The notes: a model not told the origin generated them from the sequence alone. 64,000 bases of DNA from Medicago truncatula (GCF_003473485.1 NC_053045.1:35376494-35440493); one strand, 5' to 3'; positions 22,586-34,239 are shown, counted from the stretch's first letter. Translations and numbers: made by a program.

Positions 22586-23542
22586 TGTTTTTTTTTTTTT
22601 TTTTTTTTTTTATGGTTAGAGGATTTGGATGAGAAAGAAATATTTGAATTCTGATAATTTATGATGCAAAAGACTTGTGTTACTTGAGACCCAAAGAGTA
22701 GTGTATAAATAGTTGCTAAGGGACTCTACAAACCAATTAGCCAATGAAAGTATTTTGATGAGCTGTGATAGGGCCTAGTGAGGGACAAGAGATCACATGG
22801 TATTGTCTTATAGAAGTCATTTTCAAGGATTAGATGAAGTTAAATGGAAGAACATGCAAATACCCCACTTTGTAACACAAAGGAAAAATTAAAGACAGTG
22901 GATTGATGAAAGAAACCTGATGTTTTCTGCTATAGCTAATCCAATGGTTGACATCCATTAGACATCTCATATGTTTCTTCTAATTGATGTTATAGCTAAT
23001 ATACATCTACCAGCTAAATACATCTCAGATTTGTGTGCAACTTGTTAGGCTTGTGTTGGAACAGTGTGAGGAGGAGAGAAGAGAACCGATATTGAACACA
23101 AGAACATGAGCCACTATGAACCACATTTTATATTTTTGCATGACAGACTCCACAAAATTTGCATACCAGAACAAAACTTTGCGATCCCTGCCATCCTAAT
23201 CAAATATGAAGGTCAATTAAACTTTCTATTCCATGAATAGGTCTGTTTTATGGTAGGGTAGGCCTCTAAGACAATACCATGTGATCTTATATATGCTCTT
23301 GTCTCCTTGTAGATTCCATGACTCCATCCTGATCCTATACTACAGTATATACTTCCACTAATAATTCAAGTAGCCAATGGTTTCTCAAAATTCTTTTATC
23401 TATATAAATTTTATAGGTTAGAACCATTTAGAACCAACTCTAATCATTCACATCCTAAAAACATTTGCAATTTGAAAAACTTGGCTATTGCTTTTAATTT
23501 TTTTCTAAAACCACTTCTTCTAACTTTTTAACACATACAACA
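22586..23542. promoter_or_regulatory. Promoter region of the decayed SAUR pair 4
   Basis: A 957-bp spacer that still holds CACATG (22794-22799), CATGTG (23278-23283) and TGTCTC (23300-23305). The regulatory motifs have outlasted both reading frames, which suggests the pair died recently. Confidence 0.5.
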
Positions 23543-23824
23543 ATGGGTATCCGTTTCTCTGGTATTATCAGAAGGGCCTCATTTTCTGCAAACCGAGCAA
23601 TATCAAAAGCTGCGGACATGCCAAAGAGATATCTTGCTGTATATGTTGGATAGAAACAGACACGGCATGTGATCCGCATATCATACTTGAACCAACCTTC
23701 ATTTCAAGAATTGTTGAGTCAAGCCGAGGAAGAGTTTGGTTACAATCATCCCATGGGTGGCCTCACCGTTCCTTGCACGGAAGATGTTTTCCAACATATA
23801 ACTTCTCACTTGAATGGACTATGA
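23543..23824 (+). pseudogene. SAUR pseudogene, pair 4, plus-class
   Basis: [18 protein letters not shown] through KRYLAVYVG, then a TAG at 23650-23652 where the sister genes have the E codon of GEKQ. The frame then continues to the normal end: '[12 protein letters not shown]', '[17 protein letters not shown]', 'ITSHLNGL'. One nonsense codon removes the C-terminal two thirds. Further family-atypical changes (PKR for PKG, VIR for VIP, YNH for YDH) suggest relaxed constraint. Confidence 0.88.
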
Positions 23825-23829
23825 ATCAA

Positions 23830-24830
23830 ACACCAAAATAGACTAACGTAGTTTTAGTAGAGATAATTTTTTGTAATCTAGTTATCTTATCAGATTGTAA
23901 AGATGAAAAATGTCATTAGATTGACAAATTTATAGCATAAAGACATTTTTTAATGACAATGAATTCGACTACTCAAACATCTCCTTTGTGTTTTTGGTTT
24001 ATTGCACTTAAAAACTTATGAAATATGACTATATGAGTAATGTTGCTTGCTATAAGAAAATTAAGGGACTAGGTATCCTGAAAATTAAGGGAATTTTTAT
24101 TTATTTTTAATTTATTTTTAATTTTTTTTATAAACTACATAACATTTTCAAAGCTCTTCATCAATCATTTGTGTACCAAATGGTTTTCCAAACCACTCTT
24201 TATCTATATATATTTAGAGATGATTATGGTTGCTGTCAGAAACAATTAACTTCCTCTAATCATAGCCTAATATTTTAATTTTTTTCCTAGTTATTTATGT
24301 TAAACATATAATGGGCGACATTGTTATTGAGTAGGGTGATGGTTCGTAACTAAATACTAAATATTCATAAATCTAAAACCTTTTTCCATCGTTTATATTG
24401 TAGATGTTTACATATAATTTTTCATTATATACGCACAAAATGATTCTAGTAACCTTGACACACAAGTAATTTATTGCAGCCTTTCCAATATACTGTCAAG
24501 AAAAGTTGCATTTATGATCTTAAATTCATGATGTTAACTTGGAGTGTCTTCTGGTAATGTTTGATCAATAAATTTGTGTTTCAACATGAGGAGATATATT
24601 TATGCAATAAATTTATTTTCTTTTTGATTCTGGAATGAATTCATATAGCAAACTAATGATGCTGTATATAATAGAATTTGTTGAGATTTAGAATAAGCTA
24701 AAAATGATTTAACAATATCTTGTACCAACATTCTCATTGAGGGAACATTTTGTTTCCGTAGGAATGAGTGTTACATGGCAGAAACAAAATGAACAAAATA
24801 TTCAAAACAGATAAAAAAAAAAAAGCCTTC
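23830..24830. other. Inter-pair spacer 4-5
   Basis: No gene seen. Plus-class 3' flank is recognisable to about 24060 and minus-class 3' flank from about 24420. The AT-rich middle shows no clear element. Confidence 0.5.
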
Positions 24831-24887
24831 TATGCAAATTAGAATGAACTAATCTATATTAATCTCTATTAGCATGATATCTACAGC

Positions 24888-25163
24888 TCAATTCATGCGA
24901 GAAGTGAGGTTTCGGAATTCATCCTCGCTGCACGGAATGGTAAGACCACCCATTGGATGATCATATCCATATTCTTCTTCAGATTGATTTAGCAATTCTT
25001 GAAATGAAGGTTGGTTCAAGTATGATACTGGAATCACAAACCGCCTCATTTGATCTCCAACATAGACTGCGAGATAGCCTTTTGGGACTTCGAATCCTTT
25101 ACTAGATGCTTGTGTTGACGAAAATGATGGCATTCTGATAAGCTTTGCTATGCGGAAACCCAT
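24888..25163 (-). CDS. SAUR protein, pair 5, minus-class
   Basis: Intronless, 91 residues, starting [25 protein letters not shown]. Core: [26 protein letters not shown], then [19 protein letters not shown] is replaced by Y in EEEFG, a conservative change unique in the window. It ends 'FRNLTSRMN' like the pair-2 gene at 14679, its closest relative here by eye. Confidence 0.95.
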   Translation of the reverse strand: MGFRIAKLIRMPSFSSTQASSKGFEVPKGYLAVYVGDQMRRFVIPVSYLNQPSFQELLNQSEEEYGYDHPMGGLTIPCSEDEFRNLTSRMN

Positions 25164-26132
25164 TGTTTTTTTCTTTTATTGTTAGAGGATTTGGATGGGA
25201 AATATATATTTGACTTATGATAATTTAGGATGCAAAAGACTTACGTTGCTTGAGAACCCATGGAATAGTGTATATATAGAAGCTAAGGAACTCTACAAAA
25301 TCAATTAGCCAATGAAAGTATTTTGGTGAGCTGTGATAGGGCCTAGTGACGGACAAGGGATCACATGGTATTGTACTATTGTCTTATAGAAGTCATTTTC
25401 AAGGATTATAGATGAAGTTAAATGGAAGAACATTCAAATACCCCACTTTGTAACACAACTATGGAAAAATTAAAGACAGTGGATTGGTGAAAGAAACCTG
25501 ATGTTTGTTATTGAATTTTGGTATAGCTAATGCAATGGTAGACATGGTTTAGACATCTCACATCTTTCTTCTAATTGACAAGGAAACTAATATACATATA
25601 CCAGCTAAATAAATCATATTTATGTGCCACTTGTAAAGCTTGCGTAGGACCTGATTTATAGTTCAGAAGCAGTGTTAGGAGGAAAAACGAGAACAAATAT
25701 TGAACACAAGATCACAAACCACCAGGAACCACAATTTATATTTTTGCCAGACAAACTCCATGATATTTGCATACCTGAACGGAACTTTGCGGTCCCTGCC
25801 TTGCTAAATAAGTAACAAGGTTAATTAAACTTTCTCTTGCATTGATAAACCTGTTTTCATGTAGGGAGATATATGTTGGTGTATTATCTAAGACAATTCC
25901 ATGCGATCTTATCTATGATCTTGTCTCCTTTGTAGATTATTTCTCGTTCACTAGTCATTCAAGTAGCCAACAGTTTTTCCATATTCTCTTATCTATATAT
26001 ATTAAAGGCTACAAGCATTTAGGACCAACACAAATCATTCACATCCTAAACCATTCCAATTTCAAAAACTTGCTTCTTGCTTACAGGTCTTTTTTTAAAA
26101 CTGAATATTCTCAAGTTTTAACACATACAACA
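25164..26132. promoter_or_regulatory. Shared promoter region of SAUR pair 5
   Basis: A 969-bp divergent spacer. CACATG at 25362-25367 faces the minus gene. On the plus side the E-box is changed to CATGCG (25900-25905), but TGTCTC persists at 25922-25927. TATA-like 'CTATATATATTA' is near 25993. Confidence 0.58.
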
Positions 26133-26414
26133 ATGGGTTTTCGTTTTGCTGGTATCATCAGAAAGGCATCATTTTCTGCAAACCGATCAGCTTCGAAAGC
26201 TGTGGACGTGCCAAAGGGATATCTTGCAGTATATGTTGGAGAGAAACAAAAGCGGTATGTGATCCCAATATCATACTTGAACCAACCATCATTTCAAGAC
26301 TTATTGAGTCAATTTGAGGAAGAGTTTGGATATGATCATCCCATGGGTGGCCTCACCATTCCTTGCACCGAGGATGTATTTCAACATATGACATCTCGCT
26401 TGAATGGCCTATGA
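26133..26414 (+). CDS. SAUR protein, pair 5, plus-class
   Basis: Intronless, 93 residues, starting [25 protein letters not shown]. Core: [26 protein letters not shown], then [18 protein letters not shown], ending 'MTSRLNGL'. An open frame extends 97 codons upstream, but that part is promoter and leader sequence conserved as DNA in sister units, so the ATG at 26133 is the start. Confidence 0.95.
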   Translation: MGFRFAGIIRKASFSANRSASKAVDVPKGYLAVYVGEKQKRYVIPISYLNQPSFQDLLSQFEEEFGYDHPMGGLTIPCTEDVFQHMTSRLNGL

Positions 26415-26430
26415 ATCTGACACCAAAACA

Positions 26431-26464
26431 GACTGACATAGTTTAGTAGAAATATTTTTTTGTA
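26431..26464 (+). promoter_or_regulatory. DST-like element of the SAUR at 26133
   Basis: GACTGACATAGTTTAG then AATATTTTTTTGTA. The third block has lost the C of CATTTT, so this is the weakest match among the plus-class genes. Confidence 0.5.
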
Positions 26465-26469
26465 TTCTA

Positions 26470-28278
26470 GTTATCTCATCAAATTCTAAAAGATGAGAAG
26501 GAAATGACCATTAGATTAGCAAATTGTAAATATGTTTTGTTTAATGAGAATGAATTCAACTACTCAAGCAGCTCTTTTACGTTTTTGGTTTATCGCACTT
26601 AATGAACTTATAAACTTATGAAATACGACTATATGAGTAATGTTGTTTACTAAAAGACAAAAATACTTTGTATTCTGAAACATTTCAAAGCAGGACTAGA
26701 ACACATATTCCTACAAGGGTATAGCAAAATTAATTTTCATAGGACAAAGGTGAAACATAAATTTACAAAGTTTTCTTTTTAATAACTACATAACATAGAC
26801 ATGAGGTAACTTCCCTTCATAAAGAACAAGTGCACAATAACAATTCAGTAACAAGGTCAATTATTTCACTGAATGACACAGGCCTCATTCCATGGTCCCT
26901 GTTAGGATATCCTTATTTAAAGAGTTGAATGGTTAGTACTTAGTAGGCTATATTATATGACAGGGTTTAGTATGAGACAATGGCTCACGAACCTCCACAT
27001 GGTGTTTTAGAATAATGGCCCACTTTGAAGATGAGTTGCCCACATTTTTATTGCTCGAATAATTACCTTGTTCTTTCATCCACATACACTTGTTTTGTCG
27101 TTTGCACACAACGTCAACTTGATATGCCACTGACTACCATTATCAAGAGTAATTTTGATACAACGTCACCTTTAGTCAACAATCAGCTCTGATACCACTG
27201 TTGGATCATGAGGGGAGCCTAGGGTTAATCACATTGGCCTAGAGCAATCACATAAGTGGCTTCGACATCACATCTTGAATCAAAACCATTTGCCATCAGA
27301 TAAATGAGTCATTTGTCCTAACAAATAATGCATCGCCAAAATGAAGGAATGAATATGACAGCTAAAGGAAATTTCTTCAATTGTTGATACATTAGCTGCA
27401 CATTACTATCAGTCATTGGTCTGCTAGAAGCATAAATTCAATGGTTGCGTGTTATAATGTCTTCTGCAGTCAAAATCAATGGCTTTCTTTATCATAACAG
27501 CTTGCAGGACTAGTACTTTGTGAATAGCACGGAAAGTCCTTTTGATTGAATAGTCTTCATTGTTGTATATATGGTGGGAATTGATTATGAGTAATCACAT
27601 GACTTGGCAGTTGGTAAGGACCCTACACACTTGAACTTTCAGGTGAAGTTTTCATCTCTTCAAAGTCATGAATACATATGCACGCCAATGATCCTATAGT
27701 CCCAACTATAGTATTATATGATATAATGAGGAAGGGAAAGAAAGACCTCACACTAACAATTATTAATAATTAATCATAACCGTTGATTGATATTAAAATG
27801 GAAGGTCAAAATTTGGAGTAACTATAGAGACTTACTCTTGATCTTGGAGTCAATATATTCCTCCTCTAATGAAATATATCTTCAAAATGGTTACGATTTA
27901 AAGAATTAAAATAAATCAATGAGTTAATATAACCATTGTCAATGGACTAAAACAATTTTATTAAAGTATTGCACATGATTAAACAATTGTAGTGGATGCC
28001 ACATGTAATGTTTGTTTAGAATGTCAAGGAGACATGTCATGTGTATTTAGGTATTCTATTGATTGTGAATTGTATGGTATACATATGAGATGTCACAATT
28101 TTTTTTTTGTTTGAGGGAATGTCACATTTAACTATTGTCATGTATTTAACAATTGCACCAATTTTAGTGATAACCTAGTCACCAAGAAAACCCCTATTAA
28201 AAATATTCATACACGATCTTGATTTGGTCATTGCTTTGGTCATTAGGGAACAAATAGTCAAATAGTCAATAATATAAT
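26470..28278. other. Spacer between the SAUR array and the reductase genes
   Basis: No protein gene seen. It includes the plus-class 3' flank (to about 26940) and spacer block S copy 2 (27350-27600). The block has a 99-bp part (27450-27548) identical to 17101-17199. The rest, to 28278, is AT-rich and unassigned. Confidence 0.5.
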
Positions 28279-28287
28279 AATTGTAAG

Positions 28288-28617
28288 GCTAAAATATGGT
28301 TTAGTCCCTGCAAATATGGCTCGTTTTGGTTTTAGTCCCTGCAAAATATTTTGTTTTTGAAAATAGTCCCTGACCCCACTTTTGTGATGATTTGCATACG
28401 TGGCACAATATAACTAAACCAATTTTGTAGTTTTTGGTCCCTGCAAAATATTTTGTTTTTAAAAAAGGTCCCTGCAAATATTTTTGTTTTTGAAAATAGT
28501 ACAGGGACTATTTTCAAAAACAAAAATATTTGCAGGGATCAAAAATAACAATTTTTTTATACAGAGACTAAAACGAAAATGAGACATATTTGCAGGGATT
28601 AAAACCATATTTTAACC
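28288..28617. mobile_element. Mutator-type MITE with perfect 9-bp TSD
   Basis: A 330-bp foldback element. Ends GGCTAAAATATGGTTTAGTC and its inverted partner (GGTTAAAATATGGTTTTAAT when reversed) are flanked by TAATTGTAA at 28279-28287 and 28618-28626. A 9-bp duplication marks the Mutator superfamily. Internal 'GTCCCTGCAAA' words repeat in both arms. It lies 138 bp upstream of the reductase start at 28755, so it may have altered that promoter. Confidence 0.87.
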
Positions 28618-28754
28618 TAATTGTAATATCTTATTTGTGTCTTAGACTATCATTTATAAATTATAAACTCAAATCTCAAAGTTAACATTTATAAGGGACA
28701 ATTGTGAATTGTGTGAAGCTTGTGCCTTGAACCAACACAAAGAAGAAAAAAAAG

Positions 28755-30472
28755 ATGGAAACAAAGAAAGTTCCAGAGGTGGTACTAAATTCAGGGAAAA
28801 AGATGCCAATGATAGGCTTTGGAACAGGAACAACTCCTCCTCAACAAATTATGCTTGATGCTATTGACATTGGCTACAGACATTTTGATACTGCTGCTCT
28901 TTATGGTACTGAAGAACCTCTAGGCCAAGCTGTGTCAAAGGCTTTAGAGCTAGGCCTCGTTAAAAATCGCGATGAACTCTTCATTACTTCCAAGTTATGG
29001 TGTACTGATGCTCAACATGACCTTGTTCTCCCAGCTCTCAAAACCACCCTCAAGCAAGCATAATTTTCTTAACCTTTTTTCTACTTCTTTCTAGTTTGTG
29101 CATTTTATTACTTGCCTAATATTATTGTTTTGGTTTTTTTGGATTGAAATTTTTAGAAATCTGGGATTGGAGTATGTTGATCTCTATTTGATTCACTGGC
29201 CAGTAAGGTTGAAACAAGATGCTGAAAGCTTAAAATTTAAAAAGGAGGATATGATTCCCTTTGATATAAAAGGAACATGGGAAGCTATGGAAGAATGTTA
29301 TAGATTGGGCCTAGCAAAGTCTATTGGTGTCAGTAACTTTGGTGTCAAAAAGCTCTCCATACTCTTAGAAAATGCCGAAATCGCTCCTGCAGTTAATCAG
29401 GTAAAAGAATTTAGCACTAGTTGATTTGATTCATTTTGACATATAGATCAAATACACTTAATTGGTTGCCTAAGTCACTTCAAAATCGAAAAGCATCAGA
29501 CATGTATAAACGTATCCGATACTGATACATGTCAGACACTTCCCTATATGAAAAGTATCCAATAATTTATTCTCATTCTTTCTAGAAATATTTCCACTGA
29601 AACTTCTCGAATACATTTTCATTACTTTCGTACCGACTAAGCACACAATTGTCATCTATATATGATACATCTTACTAATCATAGAGACACAGTGTTATAT
29701 GTTTTTGTTACAAATTTTTGTTTGGATTTAGGTGGAGATGAACCCATCATGGCAACAGGGGAAACTAAGAGAATTCTGCAAGCAGAAAGGAATCCATGTG
29801 AGTGCATGGTCACCACTAGGAGGATACAAACTAAGTTGGGGTTCGCCTACAGTGATGGAGAATCCAATTCTGCACGAAATTGCAGAGGCTAGAAAGAAGA
29901 GTGTAGCCCAGGTGCAGCTCATTATTTTATTTCCTATGTTTAGCCAATTAAAATTTTAATAAGGTTTTTAAAATATACATCCCTTATTTGTTTTAAAATT
30001 CAGCTTCTTTTTTTAAATGGTCAAACTTTAGTCTTGGTCATAGAAGTCCTAATATAATATCACATCATGAACCAGCTCTTCAAAACCTTAGATTGTTAGG
30101 TGAGAATAAATAAATGGTTCTATATTTGATATCTTTTAACAGTTGAAACTTATCAAAGTCATATACATATACTACTACTACTACTATATTGAGATGACTG
30201 TTACACTGAAAGAAAGTCTATTTCTAATATTGACATATATTATGCAGATAGCACTAAGATGGATATACCAGCAAGGGGCAATTCCCATTGTGAAAAGCTT
30301 CAACAAGGAAAGGATGAAACAAAACATTGAAATATTTGATTGGGAATTGAACCAAGAAGAATTAGACAAAATCAGTCAGATTCATCAAAGCAGATTTCAA
30401 AAGGCAGAAATATTTGTATCTGATAATGGACCTTACAAAACCTTGGAAGAGCTGTGGGATGGTGATGTTTGA
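28755..30472 (+). CDS. Aldo-keto reductase, AKR4-like (first copy)
   Basis: Four exons, 28755-29053, 29157-29400, 29732-29911 and 30248-30472, join to 315 residues. This is an NADPH-dependent reductase of the plant AKR4 group (chalcone, codeinone and methylecgonone reductase relatives). The substrate cannot be told from sequence. The catalytic tetrad is complete: D45 (YRHFDTA), Y50, K80 (FITSKLW) and H113 (YLIHWP). Also present are '[10 protein letters not shown]', '[21 protein letters not shown]' and the NADPH-phosphate site '[13 protein letters not shown]'. Intron 1 needs a GC donor (AA/GCAAGC); reading on gives TAA after three codons. This copy is six residues shorter than its sisters in the loop after GTGTTP. 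A MITE sits just upstream and a SAUR lies convergently downstream. Confidence 0.93.
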
Positions 30473-30479
30473 GCAAACT

Positions 30480-31465
30480 CTTGTTTGAATAAATGATGGG
30501 ATCATGGAAAGTGTATGAGCTGCTGAATAGTTATAAGTAGTAAAATAATGCAAAAAGGGTTTTGCTCAAGAGATTAAAGACATCACAAATAAGATTTAAA
30601 TTGTACTCAAATCCAAGTTCCTTATGTAAGTGACCTTAAATAAGAGAAAACACTAAGAAGGGTAATCTAAAAACATGGATCTAATGACTATTCCTGGACT
30701 AGAGAATCACATGGCATGCTATCTCAAATAACTGATACATTATACTTCCTTTCAATGTATAAATCATGCTAAGGGTTATCAATCCCTACAAAGCATGAAG
30801 TATGAAATCATTACTTACAATTTAATCTTTAAATTAATCACGCGTAGAAGTTTATTCTGTGTATAAATTCTTATTGATTAATTCTACTTTATCTCTCTTT
30901 AGCTCTTGTGAAGTACAGTAATTTGATCTAAATTCTGTAAACTCGAAAATTAACTCGTGCATATACTGAAATTTAAAGACTAAACTTAAACCAGAAGTCA
31001 GTAGATATTGCCTTTCTTTGGCAGAAAACAACGTGGATCCTACTCCACTAGTTCAACGGTCAATTTCCTTCCAACAAAATCAAAGCAACAGAGTTCTTTT
31101 AATAAATATATACTGAGTCCTAAGATTGCGATTGCGTAAAGGTTACTTAACAATCCAACAAATCTATTACTGATCCAAAACCAGTAGAGACTCCCAGATG
31201 GTTTTGAAATAAAACATATTTTCGTCGTTCATAGTAAAGTAAAATTTGTTTTTTTCGTGAATTATGGAATAGGAAAAAAACTAAGCATATGCAAGTCAAA
31301 TAAGTCTCTTCGTATTATATTTCTGCGTATAAGTTTAATTTGCAATACAAATTAACTGAAAAGTTTCCTAAGCAAGTCATAATCTCTCTGTTTATAATAA
31401 CCTGACTCGGTTGTTTTTCTATTTTTTTTCTTCATTTAAATAAGGTAGACTAAGTAAGTGCCTGC
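30480..31465. other. 3' flank shared with the reductase at 43199
   Basis: No gene seen. From about 31210 the sequence ('CATAGTAAAGTA', 'GAATTATGGAA', 'TATTATATTTCTGC') matches 44876-45120 in order. The copying of reductase plus SAUR therefore included this spacer. Confidence 0.6.
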
Positions 31466-31466
31466 T

Positions 31467-31501
31467 GTACAATTTTTCCTCAAATAATCTATTTCAGTTC
31501 C
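31467..31501 (-). promoter_or_regulatory. DST element of the SAUR at 31516
   Basis: The minus strand reads GGAACTGAAATAGATTA then GAGGAAAAATTGTAC. The first two blocks match the DST consensus (GGA, ATAGATTA) exactly. Confidence 0.68.
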
Positions 31502-31515
31502 TTCTTCTGAAGATG

Positions 31516-31788
31516 TTAGCACAGATTCAAACGAGAAGTAATATTTAAGAAAACGTCTTCTCTGCAAGGAATTGTGAGACCACCGGTTGGATGGTCATAT
31601 CCAAATTGTTCCTCGGCTTGATTCAACAATTCTTGAAATGACGGTTGGTTCAAGTATGATATTGGGATCACAAACCTCTTCATTTCATCCCCAACATATA
31701 CTGCAATATATCCCTTTGGCACATTCGTGCATTTTGAAGATGCTTGGTTTGAAGCCCTTTTTGAGACAACAGGTAATCGGAAACCCAT
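31516..31788 (-). CDS. SAUR protein, third class, next to the first reductase
   Basis: Intronless, 90 residues, starting [19 protein letters not shown]. Core: [27 protein letters not shown], then [18 protein letters not shown], ending '[11 protein letters not shown]'. It forms a separate class with the gene at 45164 (EEQFG, CREDVFL, SRLNLC). It is convergent with the reductase at 28755. CACATG at 32059-32064 lies upstream in 'TTCACATGGTGTTAC', matching the motif of the other SAUR promoters. Confidence 0.95.
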   Translation of the reverse strand: MGFRLPVVSKRASNQASSKCTNVPKGYIAVYVGDEMKRFVIPISYLNQPSFQELLNQAEEQFGYDHPTGGLTIPCREDVFLNITSRLNLC

Positions 31789-32340
31789 TCTTGTATATAT
31801 GTGTTTTTAAAAGAAGATATTGAGCTAAGAGTGAAAGACTTGTGTATAAGAAGATTGTTTCTGAATATCAAATATTTTGGGTTGTGAATGATATTGTGTT
31901 GGTTATAAAAGCTTGCAGCCATGAATATATATATATATAGATGAGTGAAAGGATATGGACCAAGCAGTCGGCAACTTGAATGATCAGTGAAGGAGGACCA
32001 TGAGATTTGAGTCATTGGGAGCCATAGAACCTAAGGTAGACAAGGACATATAATAGTTCACATGGTGTTACCTTTGAAGATTATCTAAAGGGTCAACATC
32101 AAATGTCAAAATAGTAGATCATGCATGTCCCACCTCCTTAAGTAGAGGACATCGTATATATAATTTTTGTTGTTGTTCATAAAAAACAATATATATATAA
32201 TTAATCCACTTGAAATAAAACGCATGATCACAAACATGTAGTATGGTGTATGTATGATCTCTAGATGTTGAGAAGATAAATGACCTACCAGCTGGACATC
32301 AACATTATCAAGATGAAGAAACATGTATAATGCATGTTTA
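31789..32340 (-). promoter_or_regulatory. 5' region of the SAUR at 31516
   Basis: Contains a TATA-like 'TATATATATATATAG' near 31926-31940 and CACATG at 32059-32064, flanked on the minus-strand 3' side by TATATGTCCTTGTCTACC, where TGTCTA replaces TGTCTC. Homologous to 45437-45800. Confidence 0.5.
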
Positions 32341-32599
32341 CAAAATTATGAAAACCAATAATTTGGATGTATTTAGAAAACCAATTTCAATACTTTTCTG
32401 TAACATCGAAAATTCCAGAGTTCGATCCATTTATCTGTTTAATGCTTTTTTTGACTAAACCAAACCAATTTCAATAGTTTATATATAATAATAAGTCGAG
32501 CCTGTCAAGGTGAAAAAGTAAAAATTTAATTTTGATGGTCGTTTGATTCTTTTGAAGTCTGTCATATACATCCTCTATTATTTTATAATGTTTTTTTTT

Positions 32600-32800
32600 T
32601 GGTGGGTCGAGGATTTTAGAAAAATTCTTTGGGTCAGTTGGGACTCTATTTGTTTGGGCAAGGAGGTCAGTGGTTTGGGGGTTAGGAGAAGGCGGGAGTT
32701 TAACCTTGTTTTATTAGGCAAATGGTGTTAGAGGATGTGTGTGGAAAGAGGGAGTTTGTGGTATAAAATTTTAGTGGTTAGGTATACTGTGAGGTAGGGG
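32600..32800 (+). mobile_element. LINE (L1-type) reverse-transcriptase C-terminal fragment
   Basis: Translates to 'GGSEDFRKILWVSWDSICLG', then 'KEVSGLGVRRRREFNL' and 'VLLGKWC', a stop, then 'RMCVERGSLWYKILVVRY'. This is the conserved block just after the RT fingers in plant L1 LINEs. Only about 200 bp remain, with an in-frame stop, so it is a dead fragment. Confidence 0.75.
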
Positions 32801-32804
32801 GCGG

Positions 32805-34202
32805 TTGAAGGAAGGCATGAGGGAAGTGACAGTGTGGGAGATTTTCTTAAATAACCCACACCCATTTTAATTTTCCAAACACATAAATCTCCCATCATTT
32901 TATTCATTTCAATGACTTTATAAATATACAATTTAATTTCAGTCATTTTGGTTTGTTTGCATCTGTTTTCTCTTTTTACAATTAAGTTAAATGAAGTTTT
33001 TTTCTCTCGCAATAAACAAACAGTAACAACATTTGGTTTTAACTACTAAATAGAATCAAACATCGGCAATTACAGAAGAGATTAAAAGAGAATATAGAAA
33101 TGAGAATTTTTTTTGTTGATGGACATTGTGGTTAATCAATGAAAAAGAAATAATATTCGATATATCCGTTTTATTACTTTAGAGTTTAAAAATTAAACCA
33201 CCTTGACTAAGGAACAATAAGTTGGGAAAATTCACCAAAGTGAAAAATAGAAAGAAAAAAAGGTCAAAAACTAAGTGAGTTCATACTCGTATGAAGAAGT
33301 TAATTGCTCAAAAAAAATGGAATTAATAAAGTTTAAACTGTGTTATATTATATGGGAGGTGCTTGTCAATTTGATAAAAAAAAAAAAGAGAGATTAGTGT
33401 TTAGTTAAAAAATAGAACGGGTGTTTGTGTTATTTAAGAAAACCTTACGGGAGGTTAGTGTAATTTGCCCATAATTTTTTTAAGAGTAATTTGCCCATGA
33501 TAAAATCATTGAAATAATTGTTATTAAATAATAAAGATTTCTTTATTGATAAAGATGTCGTTAGAAGCCTCGTATATGAATTGTACAAACTATATTATTT
33601 AGTGATTCATTTATCATTTTTTTTAGTGTTTTTTATAGTCAAGATATAATAATTAATAATCTACAACAATAAAAAATATTATTTTATAATATGACATGGT
33701 GGCCTGAGGATTCAAGGTGCTTGTTTGCCTACACCTGTTTCTTCAACTCGAAAGAGCTTTTATGCTTGCGGATTTGTTCAGGGAGTTTTTGGCACTTGGA
33801 TTTTGATATCGTGTTGACAGTTGATCCATTTATTGTTCTTCACAGATGTTCATTTTTAATTTTTTTTTCAAATATGGCTTCGCGCCTGTATACGGATTCA
33901 CCGGTTTGCGTCTGTGATTAGTGAACTTTTTTAAAATAGATTAGGATCGATACATTTGATCTGATTTATTATGTTGTATCACCGTTTTGGGTTGCACCTG
34001 ATTCAGGACTAATACCCCTAGCATCTTTATCTATTTATTTTTTTATTTAATATAATTTTCCTTTTGAAAAAAAAATAAAATAAAGAAAAAACAAAGGAAA
34101 ATTATTTTTAAAAAAGAAGCAATCTTGAAAACGTGTAATTTTTTTGAAAAGTAGGCATATGCCTTCTAATGAATATTTTGTAACTTTCTTGAAGTTATGT
34201 TT

Positions 34203-34239
<37 letters not shown>

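Noticed and set aside
25842-26132. N-terminal extension of 97 residues on the SAUR at 26133
   Set aside because: It spans the conserved TGTCTC promoter block and TATA-like sequence. It is open by chance and not conserved as protein in other units.
28288-28617. Repeated 'GTCCCTGCAAA' words as a possible CRISPR-like or satellite array
   Set aside because: The words are in inverted arms of a MITE with a 9-bp target duplication, which explains them fully. The genome is also a plant nuclear one.
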